64,000 nucleotides of DNA from Mucilaginibacter rivuli. GTDB taxonomy: Bacteria > Bacteroidota > Bacteroidia > Sphingobacteriales > Sphingobacteriaceae. The stretch covers positions 526,695-590,694 of the forward strand of contig NZ_JAHXPQ010000004.1 in assembly GCF_019391655.1 (NCBI RefSeq). Reading direction: 5' to 3'. This document shows, in pieces, positions 27,394-36,798 of the stretch. Position 1 is the first letter of the stretch. Each line of letters starts with the position of its first letter. Under the pieces are notes generated by a model. The model saw only the letters and a program-made list of their open reading frames with translations, ran no database searches and was not told the origin of the DNA. A program made the position numbers and the translations under genes.

Positions 27394-27529
27394 AATTTAT
27401 TATTAGAATGCCTTATCGGGCTTATTTGTTTTTAAAACTATGTGTTAATATAAGGTTAACTATGGCATTGATTTGACAACGTAACCCATTATATTATTGC
27501 ATGATAGTAATTTTCTAATAAATTAAACG

Positions 27530-27537
27530 TACCTTTG
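27530..27537 (+). promoter_or_regulatory. bipA -7 box (TACCTTTG)
   Basis: The octamer equals the -7 boxes of the two strong promoters at 63.5-63.7 kb. No TTG is present at 17-23 bp upstream. The predicted leader is about 20 nt. Confidence 0.5.
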
Positions 27538-27561
27538 CGCCAAAATTAAGGTAGCATTTTC

Positions 27562-29373
27562 ATGCAAAAAATAAGAAACATAGCGATCATCGCACACGTT
27601 GACCACGGCAAGACTACGTTGGTTGATAAGATTTTACATAGCTGCGCCATCTTCCGCGACAACGAGGAAACAGGCGAATTGATTTTGGACAACAATGACC
27701 TGGAACGCGAACGAGGTATCACCATCGTATCGAAAAACGTTTCGGTAATGTACAAAGATGTTAAGATCAACATTATTGATACCCCTGGTCACGCCGATTT
27801 TGGTGGCGAGGTTGAGCGTGTATTGAAAATGGCTGATGGTGTATTATTACTTTGTGATGCTTTTGAAGGCGCTATGCCTCAAACACGTTTTGTTACCCAA
27901 AAGGCTTTGGCTTTAGGCTTAAAACCAATTGTAGTAGTAAACAAGGTAGATAAAGAAAACTGCCGCCCTGAAGAAGTTTACGAACAAATTTTTGAATTGT
28001 TCTTTAACCTTGATGCAACCGAAGAGCAATTGGATTTCCCGGTTATTTACGGTTCGTCAAAACAAGGTTGGATGAGCACCGACTACAAACAAAAAACAGA
28101 AGATATCTTCCCGTTAATGGATGCTATTTTGGCTAACATTCCGCCGGCGCCTATTGAAGAAGGTACTTTGCAAATGCAGATCACATCGTTAGATTATTCG
28201 TCTTTCGTAGGTCGTATCGCTATAGGCCGCGTTGCCCGTGGTACTATAAAAGAGAACATGCCGGTATCATTGGTAAAACGCGATGGCACTATCCAAAAAT
28301 CGAGAATAAAAGAACTATATACTTTTGAAGGTTTGGGTAAAGTTAAAGCTACATCGGTAAGCAGCGGCGATATTTGCGCTGTTGTAGGTATTGAAGGTTT
28401 TGACATTGGCGATACCATTGCCGATTTTGAGAACCCCGAGCAACTGGCTGTTATTAAAATTGATGAGCCTACCATGAATATGTTGTTTACCATTAACAAC
28501 TCACCGTTTTTTGGTAAAGAAGGTAAATTTGTAACATCACGTCACTTACGCGATCGTTTGTACAAAGAGATGGAAAAGAATCTGGCTTTGAAGGTTGTTG
28601 AAACCGAATCGCCTGATGCTTACCTGGTGTATGGCCGTGGTATCCTCCACTTGTCGGTATTGATCGAGACCATGCGTCGCGAAGGATACGAGATACAGGT
28701 AGGCCAGCCACAGGTTATCATAAAAGAAATTGATGGTGTTAAATGTGAGCCTATCGAAACTTTGATAGTTGACGTACCTGCCGAAGTATCGGGTAAAGTA
28801 ATCGAGTTGGTAACACAACGTAAAGGCGAGATGCTGATCATGGAGCCTAAAGGCGATTTGCAGCATTTGGAGTTTGATATCCCTGCGCGTGGTATCATTG
28901 GTTTACGTAACAACGTATTAACCGCTACCGGTGGCGAGGCTATTATGGCACACCGCTTTAAAGCTTACGAGCCTTGGAAAGGTACTATCCCCGGCCGTTT
29001 AAATGGTGTATTGGTATCAATGGATACCGGTAAAACTACCGCTTTCGCAATTGATAAATTGCAAGATCGTGGTCGTTTCTTTATCGATCCGGGAGCAGAT
29101 ATTTACGAAGGACAGGTTTTAGGCGAGCACATCCGCGATAACGATCTGGTAATTAACTTAACCAAAGGCAAGCAGTTAACCAACATGCGTGCATCAGGCA
29201 GCGATACCAACGTGCGTATTGCACCGGCTATCAAATTCTCGTTAGAGGAAGCGATGGAATACATCCAGGCTGATGAGTATATTGAAATTACCCCGGTTGC
29301 TATGCGTTTACGTAAAATTTACCTGAACGAAGGCGAGCGCCGCAACAACGCTAAAAAGTTTACTAATCAATAA
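27562..29373 (+). CDS. typA: Translational GTPase BipA/TypA
   Basis: BipA is a ribosome-bound GTPase of the EF-G group that assists 50S assembly and stress growth. The 603 residues contain G1 AHVDHGKTTL (about 10-19), the switch ERGITIVSKN, G3 DTPGHADF and G4 NKVDKE, followed by EF-Tu-like domain 2, the EF-G domains III and V, and the BipA-specific C-terminal domain. Length is normal. It is monocistronic: a promoter-like box before it and a strong terminator after it. Confidence 0.97.
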   Translation: MQKIRNIAIIAHVDHGKTTLVDKILHSCAIFRDNEETGELILDNNDLERERGITIVSKNVSVMYKDVKINIIDTPGHADFGGEVERVLKMADGVLLLCDAFEGAMPQTRFVTQKALALGLKPIVVVNKVDKENCRPEEVYEQIFELFFNLDATEEQLDFPVIYGSSKQGWMSTDYKQKTEDIFPLMDAILANIPPAPIEEGTLQMQITSLDYSSFVGRIAIGRVARGTIKENMPVSLVKRDGTIQKSRIKELYTFEGLGKVKATSVSSGDICAVVGIEGFDIGDTIADFENPEQLAVIKIDEPTMNMLFTINNSPFFGKEGKFVTSRHLRDRLYKEMEKNLALKVVETESPDAYLVYGRGILHLSVLIETMRREGYEIQVGQPQVIIKEIDGVKCEPIETLIVDVPAEVSGKVIELVTQRKGEMLIMEPKGDLQHLEFDIPARGIIGLRNNVLTATGGEAIMAHRFKAYEPWKGTIPGRLNGVLVSMDTGKTTAFAIDKLQDRGRFFIDPGADIYEGQVLGEHIRDNDLVINLTKGKQLTNMRASGSDTNVRIAPAIKFSLEEAMEYIQADEYIEITPVAMRLRKIYLNEGERRNNAKKFTNQ

Positions 29374-29391
29374 TTAGCGTTTAATATAATT

Positions 29392-29427
29392 AAAAGAGGC
29401 AAGCCGAAAAGCTTGCCTCTTTTTTTT
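29392..29427 (+). terminator. Rho-independent terminator after typA
   Basis: A 13-bp perfect stem (29392-29404 with 29411-29423) has a 6-nt loop and a T-run to 29427. Confidence 0.93.
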
Positions 29428-29483
29428 GGAGTAATATTTAAGGCTATTAAATAAATATGTGTAAAGGCAAGTAGCCTTTAAAA

Positions 29484-29513
29484 TTGCTTTGCCGGTAATT
29501 AATGATAATTTTG
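29484..29513 (+). promoter_or_regulatory. Promoter of the glycan locus (TTG-N19-TAATTTTG)
   Basis: TTG at 29484-29486 and TAATTTTG at 29506-29513 are 19 bp apart, the best spacing for Bacteroidota. The box covers an upstream ATG at 29502, so translation most likely begins at 29523, close to the predicted transcription start. Confidence 0.65.
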
Positions 29514-29522
29514 GCCAATCGC

Positions 29523-30533
29523 ATGTTAAGCCCCGATCATAAAATCAGCATACTAACCGTTACCTACGGCAACAGGTGGCAGTACCTGCAGGTATTAATT
29601 AAATACGCTTTAAGCCATAGTAATGTGGCGGAAGTGGTTGTGGTTGATAATGCATCTGCATACAGCGTTGCCGACCGGGTTAACGAATTTAACGATGCCA
29701 GGATAAAAGTAATCAGCAATACTGAAAATGAAGGTTCGGCCGGCGGGTATAACGCAGCCATAAACCAGGCCTATCAAAGTAATTGTGCCAACTTATTTTT
29801 CATGCTTGACGATGATAACCTACCCGCCGCAGGTGTGATTGATACTTTGATTTCCGAATGGGACGCGACCGAATTGCCAAACAATAAAAAAGCTTTGTTT
29901 TGCCTGCGCGAAGACAGGGCCGTACACATCAAAATAGCCAAAGGTGAAGACCCCTACAGGTATTACCTTGTTGCCAATAATTTTTTAGGCTTCAGTGTTT
30001 TTCGGGTATTTCAAAATCAACTATTCAAACTAAGGGATAAATTTAAACAGAACAGCCCGTATCTGCCACGTGTTAAAATGCCTTATGTGCCTTATGGTGG
30101 TTTAATGTTCCACCGAAGCCTTATTGCCGATATTGGCTTGCCTGATCGGAATATGTTTGTCTATGTCGATGATTCTGAATACACTTATCGTATCACACAA
30201 AATCACGGAACAATATGGCTCATCCCGTCATGTCGCATATCCGACCTTGAACAATCCCAAGGCATTGGCTATAAAAAAAGGCTGTTTCACTCGCCACTGT
30301 TAGATCAATGGAACTTTCGCACCTATTATCATGTGCGCAACCGTATGTATTTTTATTCGAGAGTAGCCATAAAGAACAAGATAGTGTTCCAAATAAATAA
30401 AACTTTGTACTTAACTTACTTACAAATTGTAAGTTTGCTATCTTCAAAAGTTAAGGAATATAAAAAATTAGTGCTGGCAATAAATGATGGCCTCGCCGGT
30501 AAATTAGGCAAGGCTGATAACGATAGATTTTAA
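29523..30533 (+). CDS. Glycosyltransferase family 2 (galactofuranosyltransferase-like)
   Basis: The GT-A enzyme of 336 residues starts with ISILTVTYGNRW and has VVDNAS (nucleotide-binding region) and the metal-binding stretch MLDDDNLP; further downstream DDSEYTYRI is the expected acceptor/base region. Such enzymes add a sugar from a nucleotide donor to a growing surface glycan in the cytoplasm. An ATG at 29502 in frame lies inside the promoter box, so 29523 is preferred. The last base of its stop is the first base of the next gene's ATG. Sugar specificity cannot be read from sequence. Confidence 0.9.
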   Translation: MLSPDHKISILTVTYGNRWQYLQVLIKYALSHSNVAEVVVVDNASAYSVADRVNEFNDARIKVISNTENEGSAGGYNAAINQAYQSNCANLFFMLDDDNLPAAGVIDTLISEWDATELPNNKKALFCLREDRAVHIKIAKGEDPYRYYLVANNFLGFSVFRVFQNQLFKLRDKFKQNSPYLPRVKMPYVPYGGLMFHRSLIADIGLPDRNMFVYVDDSEYTYRITQNHGTIWLIPSCRISDLEQSQGIGYKKRLFHSPLLDQWNFRTYYHVRNRMYFYSRVAIKNKIVFQINKTLYLTYLQIVSLLSSKVKEYKKLVLAINDGLAGKLGKADNDRF

Positions 30534-31264
30534 TGAGCGATTTAAAAAGATACCACATGATACAGGAATGTATCAACGTTTTAAGAAAAAAAAGAAAAGT
30601 AAATTATTTTGAAATAGGCGTTCAAACCGGTTTTTGTTTTTTTAAGATAAAAGCGGATAAAAAAGTAGCTATTGATCCTAACTTTATCATTAAGCCAACT
30701 AAAAAGATACGAGCCTATATTAAAAACCTGTCCAATTTTAATAATCGGTTCTTTGAGCTTACCAGTGATGATTTTTTTGCTCAGCAAAAAGACTACATTA
30801 AAAAGATAGGTGGTATTGATGTTATTTTTGTTGACGGCCTGCATTTATTTGAACAAACCTATTTGGATATTGTGAACGCCCTGCAATACCTGAACAAGGA
30901 TGGTGTTATTTTAATACACGATTGTAACCCGCTAACCCTTGCCGCTTCAATACGGGCATATACCTCAGAAGAAGCCGCGCGCATTGCGCCTGCAGGCTGG
31001 GCGAATATTTGGAATGGCGATGTTTGGAAATCAATAGCAAAGCTGCGCTCAGAGCGCGAAGACCTCGAAATTATGGTATTCAATACCGATCACGGCATGG
31101 GTATGGTAAGGCCCGGTAAGCCCGAAGCTATGCTGCATTATACTGATGAACAGATTGAGGCCTTGTCTTACAACGACCTGGATGCAGACCGCGAAAAAAT
31201 ACTAAACCTTAAAGATCCGGCTACCTTCACCGGTTTTATTAAAAAGTTTGCGGCTACCTTATAG
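30533..31264 (+). CDS. Class I SAM-dependent methyltransferase (Methyltransf_24 type)
   Basis: The 243-residue protein has motif I at YFEIGVQTGFCF (about 24-35), a following acidic VAIDPN, and the VIFVDGLHLFEQTYLDI and LIHDCNP blocks of the Methyltransf_24 group, which contains O-methyltransferases of glycan pathways. It overlaps the glycosyltransferase stop by 1 bp and so is translationally coupled, which suggests that it modifies the same glycan. It is one of three methyltransferases in the locus, the other two being of another type. Confidence 0.86.
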   Translation: MSDLKRYHMIQECINVLRKKRKVNYFEIGVQTGFCFFKIKADKKVAIDPNFIIKPTKKIRAYIKNLSNFNNRFFELTSDDFFAQQKDYIKKIGGIDVIFVDGLHLFEQTYLDIVNALQYLNKDGVILIHDCNPLTLAASIRAYTSEEAARIAPAGWANIWNGDVWKSIAKLRSEREDLEIMVFNTDHGMGMVRPGKPEAMLHYTDEQIEALSYNDLDADREKILNLKDPATFTGFIKKFAATL

Positions 31265-31313
31265 TATTGATACTGTTGCCAACTAAAAGAAAAACTCTGA
31301 TCACAGATGCAGC

Positions 31314-32804
31314 ATGGGGATAGTTAAAAAGCAGGTTTATAAAAATGCCTTCATATCGTACACCGGTATGGTTATCGGCTATGTTAACCTTGTTATACTA
31401 TACCCGCTTTTTTTGAGCACCCAGCAATTAGGGCTTTACGTGTTACTTATCGGCCTGTCCGTTATCTACTCGCTTATCGCTTCAATGGGTGTGCCCGCCA
31501 CTATCCTGCGTTATTTCCCATTCTTTCGCACCGAAGACCGTAAACACAACGGCTTTGTTTGGTGGATACTGGGTTTATCGCTCATTGGTTTTGCCGCGTC
31601 AACGCTTATTTACCTGGTAGCAAAGCCGCTTATCGTATCTTATTATATTGATCAGTCGCCTTTGTTTGTTCAATACTTTTATCTGTTAATACCCCTTGCG
31701 GGTTTTACCATTTTATATAACCTGCTCGAAGCTTTCGGGAAAGCCATATATCAATCCGTATTTTCAAGCTTTTTAAAAGAGATCGGGCTTAAGCTTTTAA
31801 CAACCATCGGCATCATAGCCTTTGCACAAAAATGGATCAGCTTTGAAGAGTTTATCATATTGTATATATGTTTTAACGGTGTAATTTCTATTTGTTTATT
31901 AATTAGTCTGGCGCTGTCAAAACGGTTCTATTTAGGGTTAAGTAAAGTAAGTTTCCAATCAGTAAAAAAGCGCGATGTAATTAATTATGGCTTGTTTACC
32001 TTAATGGCCGGCAGCGTATATGTATTGCTAACCAAGATAGATATTGTTATGCTTGGCGCGATGGTTGGATTATCGGTAACCGGGGTGTATGGTTTTTATG
32101 CAAACATTGCCATTGTAATTAATGTACCTGCAGCCGCGCTTAGCCGAACTACGTATCAAATTGTTGCCGATGCGTGGCGATCAAATAATCTCAAAAGCAT
32201 TGCCGATGTTTATTATAAAACATCCATTATACAACTGGTAATTGGCAGCCTGTTGTTTATAGGAGTAATTATCAACAAGCAGAACTTGTTTGCCATCATC
32301 CATAAAAAAGAATATATCGATCAGTTTAATTTGTTTCTTGTAATGGGCCTTACGTACCTTATTGATATTACCGGGGGCTTAAATACGCACATCATCAATA
32401 CATCAACCAAATACCGTATGCTTACCGTGGTAGTTGCCCTGGCTTGCATTGTTTGTATTGGCTTAACCTATTTGCTTATACCTGTTTATGGCGGCATGGG
32501 AGCGGCATTCGCTTATCTCATTACCATGGCCGCCTTTAACTTTTTCAACTGGTTTTATATTAAGCGCCGTTTTAAAATGCAGCCCTTTACTTATAAGCAT
32601 TTAGTAGTTATTGTTATAGCCATTGCCAGCTATTTTTTAGGCAAATATATTTGGCTGATGCCCAATGTTTACCTGGATATTGTTGTGAGGAGCAGCATAA
32701 CAACCGTATTTTACACCGTACTATGCTATTACTTACACGTGTCGGATGATTTGAATGAGAAGGTACACACCACACTCAATAAACTAGGCCTGGGCAAACG
32801 TTAA
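31314..32804 (+). CDS. Polysaccharide flippase (Wzx-like, MOP superfamily)
   Basis: The 496-residue integral membrane protein has 12-14 hydrophobic helices and begins with KNAFISYTGMVIGYVNLVIL, a pattern typical of oligosaccharide repeat-unit flippases. It would move a lipid-linked oligosaccharide from the cytoplasmic to the periplasmic face. No Wzy-like polymerase is seen nearby, so the polymerase may lie elsewhere or the glycan may not be polymerised. It follows the methyltransferase by 49 bp. Confidence 0.9.
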   Translation: MGIVKKQVYKNAFISYTGMVIGYVNLVILYPLFLSTQQLGLYVLLIGLSVIYSLIASMGVPATILRYFPFFRTEDRKHNGFVWWILGLSLIGFAASTLIYLVAKPLIVSYYIDQSPLFVQYFYLLIPLAGFTILYNLLEAFGKAIYQSVFSSFLKEIGLKLLTTIGIIAFAQKWISFEEFIILYICFNGVISICLLISLALSKRFYLGLSKVSFQSVKKRDVINYGLFTLMAGSVYVLLTKIDIVMLGAMVGLSVTGVYGFYANIAIVINVPAAALSRTTYQIVADAWRSNNLKSIADVYYKTSIIQLVIGSLLFIGVIINKQNLFAIIHKKEYIDQFNLFLVMGLTYLIDITGGLNTHIINTSTKYRMLTVVVALACIVCIGLTYLLIPVYGGMGAAFAYLITMAAFNFFNWFYIKRRFKMQPFTYKHLVVIVIAIASYFLGKYIWLMPNVYLDIVVRSSITTVFYTVLCYYLHVSDDLNEKVHTTLNKLGLGKR

Positions 32805-32824
32805 ACATATTTTCCATTCATTAT

Positions 32825-32832
32825 TATCTTTG
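32825..32832 (+). promoter_or_regulatory. -7 box (TATCTTTG) 4 nt before ATG
   Basis: The octamer fits TAnnTTTG; the bases tgcc separate it from the ATG at 32837. The geometry equals that of nuoA and bamD and predicts a leaderless mRNA. No clear TTG lies at the right upstream distance. Confidence 0.5.
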
Positions 32833-32836
32833 TGCC

Positions 32837-33613
32837 ATGGGCGATCAAAATTCTGTTAGTGTTAATGTTAAAGCCGCGTATGATGAGTGTTACGAAAAAG
32901 ATAACGATGGTTGGCGTTTGCTTGGCGCTAAATATAAAGTGCAGCATATTATTGATGTATGCAAAGGCTATACTTTTAACTCGATACTGGAAGTTGGTGC
33001 CGGCGATGGCAGTATTTTAAAGCTTTTGTCCGATCAAAATTTTGCTAAAAAATATTCCGCGGTCGAAATTTCTGAAAGCGGGGTGAACCGCATTAAAGCG
33101 CTTAATATAAAAGGACTGGAACTGGTGCAAATGTTCGACGGTTATCATTTACCTTTTCGGGACGATGAGTTCGACCTGGTGGTCCTTTCGCATGTTCTGG
33201 AACACGTAGAACATGAGCGCCTGTTACTGCGTGAGCTGAAACGTGTTGCCAAAATGTGCCTGATAGAAGTGCCCATTGATTATAAAGATGGTGTTGATAA
33301 TCGCATTAAACACTTCCTGGCTTACGGCCATATCAATATGTATACGCCAACCAGTGTGCGGTATTTATTACTGACCGAAGGTTTTAAGGTGATAAATGAC
33401 CTGACATCGATGATAGAACCCGAGGTTACACGCTTTAACACCTATATTAACCAAAAGAAAAGCAAGAGCATTGTTACCGACCTGAAAATAACTGCAGAAT
33501 ACGGCGCTAAAAAGCTGTTATGCTCGTTATTTGGTAAAGATATGCAGGAAAAACGCGCCAGCGCGTATACTATACTTTGCAGTAAAGAAGGCGAGAACCT
33601 TAAAATATTTTAA
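32837..33613 (+). CDS. Class I SAM-dependent methyltransferase (Methyltransf_11 type)
   Basis: The 258-residue protein has the SAM-binding motif ILEVGAGDGSIL (about 53-64), the acidic VEIS, and the post-I region FDLVVLSHVLEHV, which define Methyltransf_11. In this glycan setting it is probably a sugar or lipid-carrier methyltransferase, but the substrate is unknown. A promoter box lies exactly 4 nt upstream of the ATG, so it may start its own transcript inside the locus. Confidence 0.88.
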   Translation: MGDQNSVSVNVKAAYDECYEKDNDGWRLLGAKYKVQHIIDVCKGYTFNSILEVGAGDGSILKLLSDQNFAKKYSAVEISESGVNRIKALNIKGLELVQMFDGYHLPFRDDEFDLVVLSHVLEHVEHERLLLRELKRVAKMCLIEVPIDYKDGVDNRIKHFLAYGHINMYTPTSVRYLLLTEGFKVINDLTSMIEPEVTRFNTYINQKKSKSIVTDLKITAEYGAKKLLCSLFGKDMQEKRASAYTILCSKEGENLKIF

Positions 33614-33623
33614 TTTAAGCCCC

Positions 33624-34526
33624 ATGCAGCACCCTGCGCCAATAGCCTTATTTGTGTATAACCGGCCCGAGCATACCCGCCGCACGCTGGCGTATTTGCA
33701 AAAAAATTTATTGGCAGAGGAGTCGCGCCTATACATATTTTCGGACGCGGCTAAAAGCGAGGCGGATGTTTTTAAGGTTGACGAGGTAAGGCAGCTGATC
33801 AAAAAGGTGGAAGGATTTAAAAGTGTAAAAGTTATTGAGCGTAAAGCTAACCTGGGTTTAGCTAACTCTGTTATTGCCGGTGTAACGCAATTGGTTAATG
33901 AGTATGATAAGGTAATTGTGTTTGAAGACGACCTATTGTCATCGCCATATACATTAACGTATTTTAATGAGGCGTTGGAACGATATGCCAAAGAAGAAAA
34001 AGTAATGCACATTGGAGCATACATGTACCCCATTGATAACGATGGTTTACCACAAAGCTTTTTTTACCGCGCAGCCACAAGCTGGGGTTGGGCCACCTGG
34101 GCACGTGCATGGAAGTACTTTGAGCCTGATGTAGATGCCTTGATCGGTCAGTTTGATAATAAAAAGATACTGCAGTTTTCTATCGAAGGAAACATGAATT
34201 TCTGGAAACAGATAAAAGAGTTTAAAGCGGGTAAAAATAACTCTTGGGCCATACGCTGGTATGCTTCTATATTTTTAAAGGGCGGTTTAACGCTTAATCC
34301 ATCGCGCTCGCTGATACATAATATTGGGAATGATGGTAGCGGCATACATTCCAATAACGAAGATATTTATAAAGTGAACATGGCCGATGAGCCCGTAGTT
34401 TATTTCCCGGATAAATTGGTGGAGAGCGCGGATGCGCACCAGGCTATCAAACACTTCCTGAAAAACCGTAAAGGTAGTTTAGTGCAAAGGCTGGTACGGT
34501 TTGTAAAGCAGCAACTCAGCAAATAG
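33624..34526 (+). CDS. Glycosyltransferase, GT-A fold (GNT-I-like)
   Basis: The 300-residue protein opens with APIALFVYNRPEHTRRTL and has VIVFEDDLL as the metal/nucleotide-binding motif, followed by a WGWATWARAWKYF block found in bacterial glycosyltransferases of this group. The frame is open further 5' into the preceding gene, but the ATG at 33624 is the start that gives a protein beginning at the conserved N-terminus. It converges on the rhomboid gene, with stop codons 1 bp apart. Donor and acceptor are not known. Confidence 0.86.
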   Translation: MQHPAPIALFVYNRPEHTRRTLAYLQKNLLAEESRLYIFSDAAKSEADVFKVDEVRQLIKKVEGFKSVKVIERKANLGLANSVIAGVTQLVNEYDKVIVFEDDLLSSPYTLTYFNEALERYAKEEKVMHIGAYMYPIDNDGLPQSFFYRAATSWGWATWARAWKYFEPDVDALIGQFDNKKILQFSIEGNMNFWKQIKEFKAGKNNSWAIRWYASIFLKGGLTLNPSRSLIHNIGNDGSGIHSNNEDIYKVNMADEPVVYFPDKLVESADAHQAIKHFLKNRKGSLVQRLVRFVKQQLSK

Positions 34527-34527
34527 T

Positions 34528-36042
34528 TTATTGCTCTGCCACAAAATCAGCATTCAGGTTATAAATAACGTTTTTTATACTATCTATAGCCGGTTGGTAT
34601 TTATCATAGTGCTGTTCTTTGATGCCTTTATAATACAGCTCCATACTCCGGCATTCCAGGTCGATAACCCGTGAGTGAAAATCGGCTTCCTTTTTTAGTT
34701 TTGATGGTAAGATGAACGCTTTTACCTGTTTGTTTTCGGATCGGAGTTCTTTCAATAAAGGCAGGCCGCGCTGTTCTATGGTATCAAGCATTTCTTCTTT
34801 ACTTTTACCATATTGAATATAAAAACAACGTTTTACATTGTCTTCGGTAACCTTAACTTTTTCTACAAGTATTTGGTAATCCTTTATTTTATAATCGGGT
34901 ATGATAACCATACTTGAACTTACAAATACCAGCGTAATAATAGCTACAAGCCATGTACTCCACTTAATTGAGAAGCGATATTTGTTGGCAATACCTAAAT
35001 AAAATATCCAGCCAAAAATATAGCCTGAAATTAGACCGCCAAAATGCGCCGCATGGTCAATACCGTTTCTCCATGGGGCTATGGTGATGGCCAGCATCAC
35101 GGCGGTGCTTATCAGTATTGCCCTTCGGGCGTTATGCTCATAAAAGGGCGTACTTGCCAGCGCCAGTAAAATGCCAAACAAACCATATATAGCGCCTGAC
35201 GCGCCACCGCTAACACCATAATAATGCCATGATACCGATGCCGTGCTGGCACATATTCCTGTAAGAAGATACAGTAATAGAAAATTCCACTTGCCCAGCT
35301 TTGATTCTATCATCGAGCCGATGTAGATAAGAGCGATCATGTTCCCGATAAGGTGCAGGGGCGAAAAGTGTAAAAAAGTATTGGTAACAAGCCGCCACAC
35401 CTGCCCGTGCAATACACTTGAGCGCGCGCTGAAGCCAAGGTTTAAATACAGCTTTTCGAAAGGGTTTTGGTGGATATCAAACTTACCGCTCTTTTCCATT
35501 ATCATGGCCAGCACCACCATAAAAAAGCTCATTAATATGTATACCGCAACATTAACAGCTACAAGTATGGGTGTGATGAAATAATAACGTTGCGGTACAA
35601 TGATGTTAAAAAAATCGTGTAATTTTTCTTTACCCACCATTGGTGGCTCGGCAAGGTTGATAAACTGATTTTCGGGGATGCTGTCCATCAGTTCTTTTGT
35701 TCTTTCCTGCAGGTTGCTGCTTAGTATAGCGTCGGTGTATTCCAGTTCATTAAATAAGAGCCGCAGGTTTTTTGCATTTTTACCATAGTCGGTCAAAAAG
35801 CCCTGGTAGCCTACGCATTCACTTTTTATAACAGCCCAGTTTTCAGTTACCCTTACTGATACCTCTTCGGAATAAGATTCAAACGAAATATTGGTGTAGG
35901 CAATTAGCCCATCATGATTAAAATAGCTGATGTGCCAGCCAAGGCCAAGCATGGCATTGTAAAGCAGTGTAAGGTAATGGTCCGGGTCATAGCCACCCAG
36001 TGGAATAATAGTTTGTTTATAGGGTGTTATTCCGAAGGCCAT
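34528..36042 (-). CDS. Rhomboid intramembrane serine protease with extra N- and C-terminal domains
   Basis: The rhomboid core (about 150-395) has all catalytic features: HFSPLHLIGN with His225/His230/Asn234, the GASG motif with nucleophile Ser282, and DHAAHFGG with His333 as catalytic partner. Extra parts are a soluble N-terminal domain of about 150 residues and a soluble C-terminal domain of about 150 residues; neither is recognised. It is third in a minus-strand unit acyltransferase-methyltransferase-rhomboid with 3-bp spacers. Active rhomboids cut membrane proteins near their transmembrane helix; the substrate is unknown. Confidence 0.9.
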   Translation of the reverse strand: MAFGITPYKQTIIPLGGYDPDHYLTLLYNAMLGLGWHISYFNHDGLIAYTNISFESYSEEVSVRVTENWAVIKSECVGYQGFLTDYGKNAKNLRLLFNELEYTDAILSSNLQERTKELMDSIPENQFINLAEPPMVGKEKLHDFFNIIVPQRYYFITPILVAVNVAVYILMSFFMVVLAMIMEKSGKFDIHQNPFEKLYLNLGFSARSSVLHGQVWRLVTNTFLHFSPLHLIGNMIALIYIGSMIESKLGKWNFLLLYLLTGICASTASVSWHYYGVSGGASGAIYGLFGILLALASTPFYEHNARRAILISTAVMLAITIAPWRNGIDHAAHFGGLISGYIFGWIFYLGIANKYRFSIKWSTWLVAIITLVFVSSSMVIIPDYKIKDYQILVEKVKVTEDNVKRCFYIQYGKSKEEMLDTIEQRGLPLLKELRSENKQVKAFILPSKLKKEADFHSRVIDLECRSMELYYKGIKEQHYDKYQPAIDSIKNVIYNLNADFVAEQ

Positions 36043-36045
36043 ATG

Positions 36046-36795
36046 CTATTTCGCTTTTGCGGAAGTAACAATATACGGCGATAAAAATTCCGATTCAAAA
36101 GGAATGATCTTCACAATCGTTTTTCCTATCACCCATATTAGTTTGGTAACAAATTTGGCCCATGCCGAAGAACTGTCTTTATTCTCCAGCCATACAGTAA
36201 AACGGCCGTGGTAGCTTACTTCAATTTCGGTAAGGCCAAGCTCGGTGTATATGTTGCGCAGCAGCTCCAGGTTCATGCTGGCAATGTTGTGTTTGCTGTA
36301 ATTTTCCGGGTCGAAGGTGCGTTGTATCCATCCGTTTACGCCTGTAAAGTTTGGCAGTGTAATAAATAGTGTTCCGCCCGGGTTGAGTAAGGTAAGATGG
36401 GTTTTAATAATAGCTTTGGTATCAGCAAAGTGTTCAATCAGTCCGAATGAGAGCACCATATCATACTTCTTTTCGGGCTGATAGGTAAACAGGTCGGTTT
36501 CTATGATCGAGATATCATCCCGCTTCATATCGTTAGCTTCCAGCAATTCATTCACCAAACCTTCATGCACAAAGTAATCCAGCAGGGTGGTATCCAGGTT
36601 TTGATACTTTTTTAGGTAAATGGTATAATATCCCGGGAAACCGCCCAACTCAATGGCTGATTTAATGTCATTCTTTTTAATGAGTTTAGCCAGCAGATCG
36701 CCAAAAACATAGTTGGGTTTAAGGTAAAATATGAGGCCCTTTCTTGATTCCCAAAATGCTTTCCAAAAAGCGCGGTCGGTTAAATTATTATCCAT
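36046..36795 (-). CDS. Class I SAM-dependent methyltransferase
   Basis: The 249-residue protein has motif I in IELGGFPGYYTIYL (about 45-58), a following TLLDYF, and DMVLSFGLIEHF as the post-I signature. An unusually long C-terminal stretch has a hydrophobic end, WAKFVTKLIWVIGKTIVKIIPF, which may bind the membrane. It lies 3 bp after the acyltransferase and 3 bp before the rhomboid gene. It is probably a glycan or lipid-carrier methyltransferase; substrate not identified. Confidence 0.82.
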   Translation of the reverse strand: MDNNLTDRAFWKAFWESRKGLIFYLKPNYVFGDLLAKLIKKNDIKSAIELGGFPGYYTIYLKKYQNLDTTLLDYFVHEGLVNELLEANDMKRDDISIIETDLFTYQPEKKYDMVLSFGLIEHFADTKAIIKTHLTLLNPGGTLFITLPNFTGVNGWIQRTFDPENYSKHNIASMNLELLRNIYTELGLTEIEVSYHGRFTVWLENKDSSSAWAKFVTKLIWVIGKTIVKIIPFESEFLSPYIVTSAKAK

Positions 36796-36798
36796 TAT

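Noticed and set aside
27443..27459. TGTTAA and GGTTAA with 11-bp period upstream of bipA and the AsmA gene as another Pho box
   Set aside because: The second half has a mismatch, it is a single pair, and neither gene is linked to phosphate.
29502..29522. Upstream ATG as start of the first glycosyltransferase
   Set aside because: The TAATTTTG -7 box overlaps this ATG, and the conserved protein start (ISILTVTYGN) lies after the ATG at 29523.
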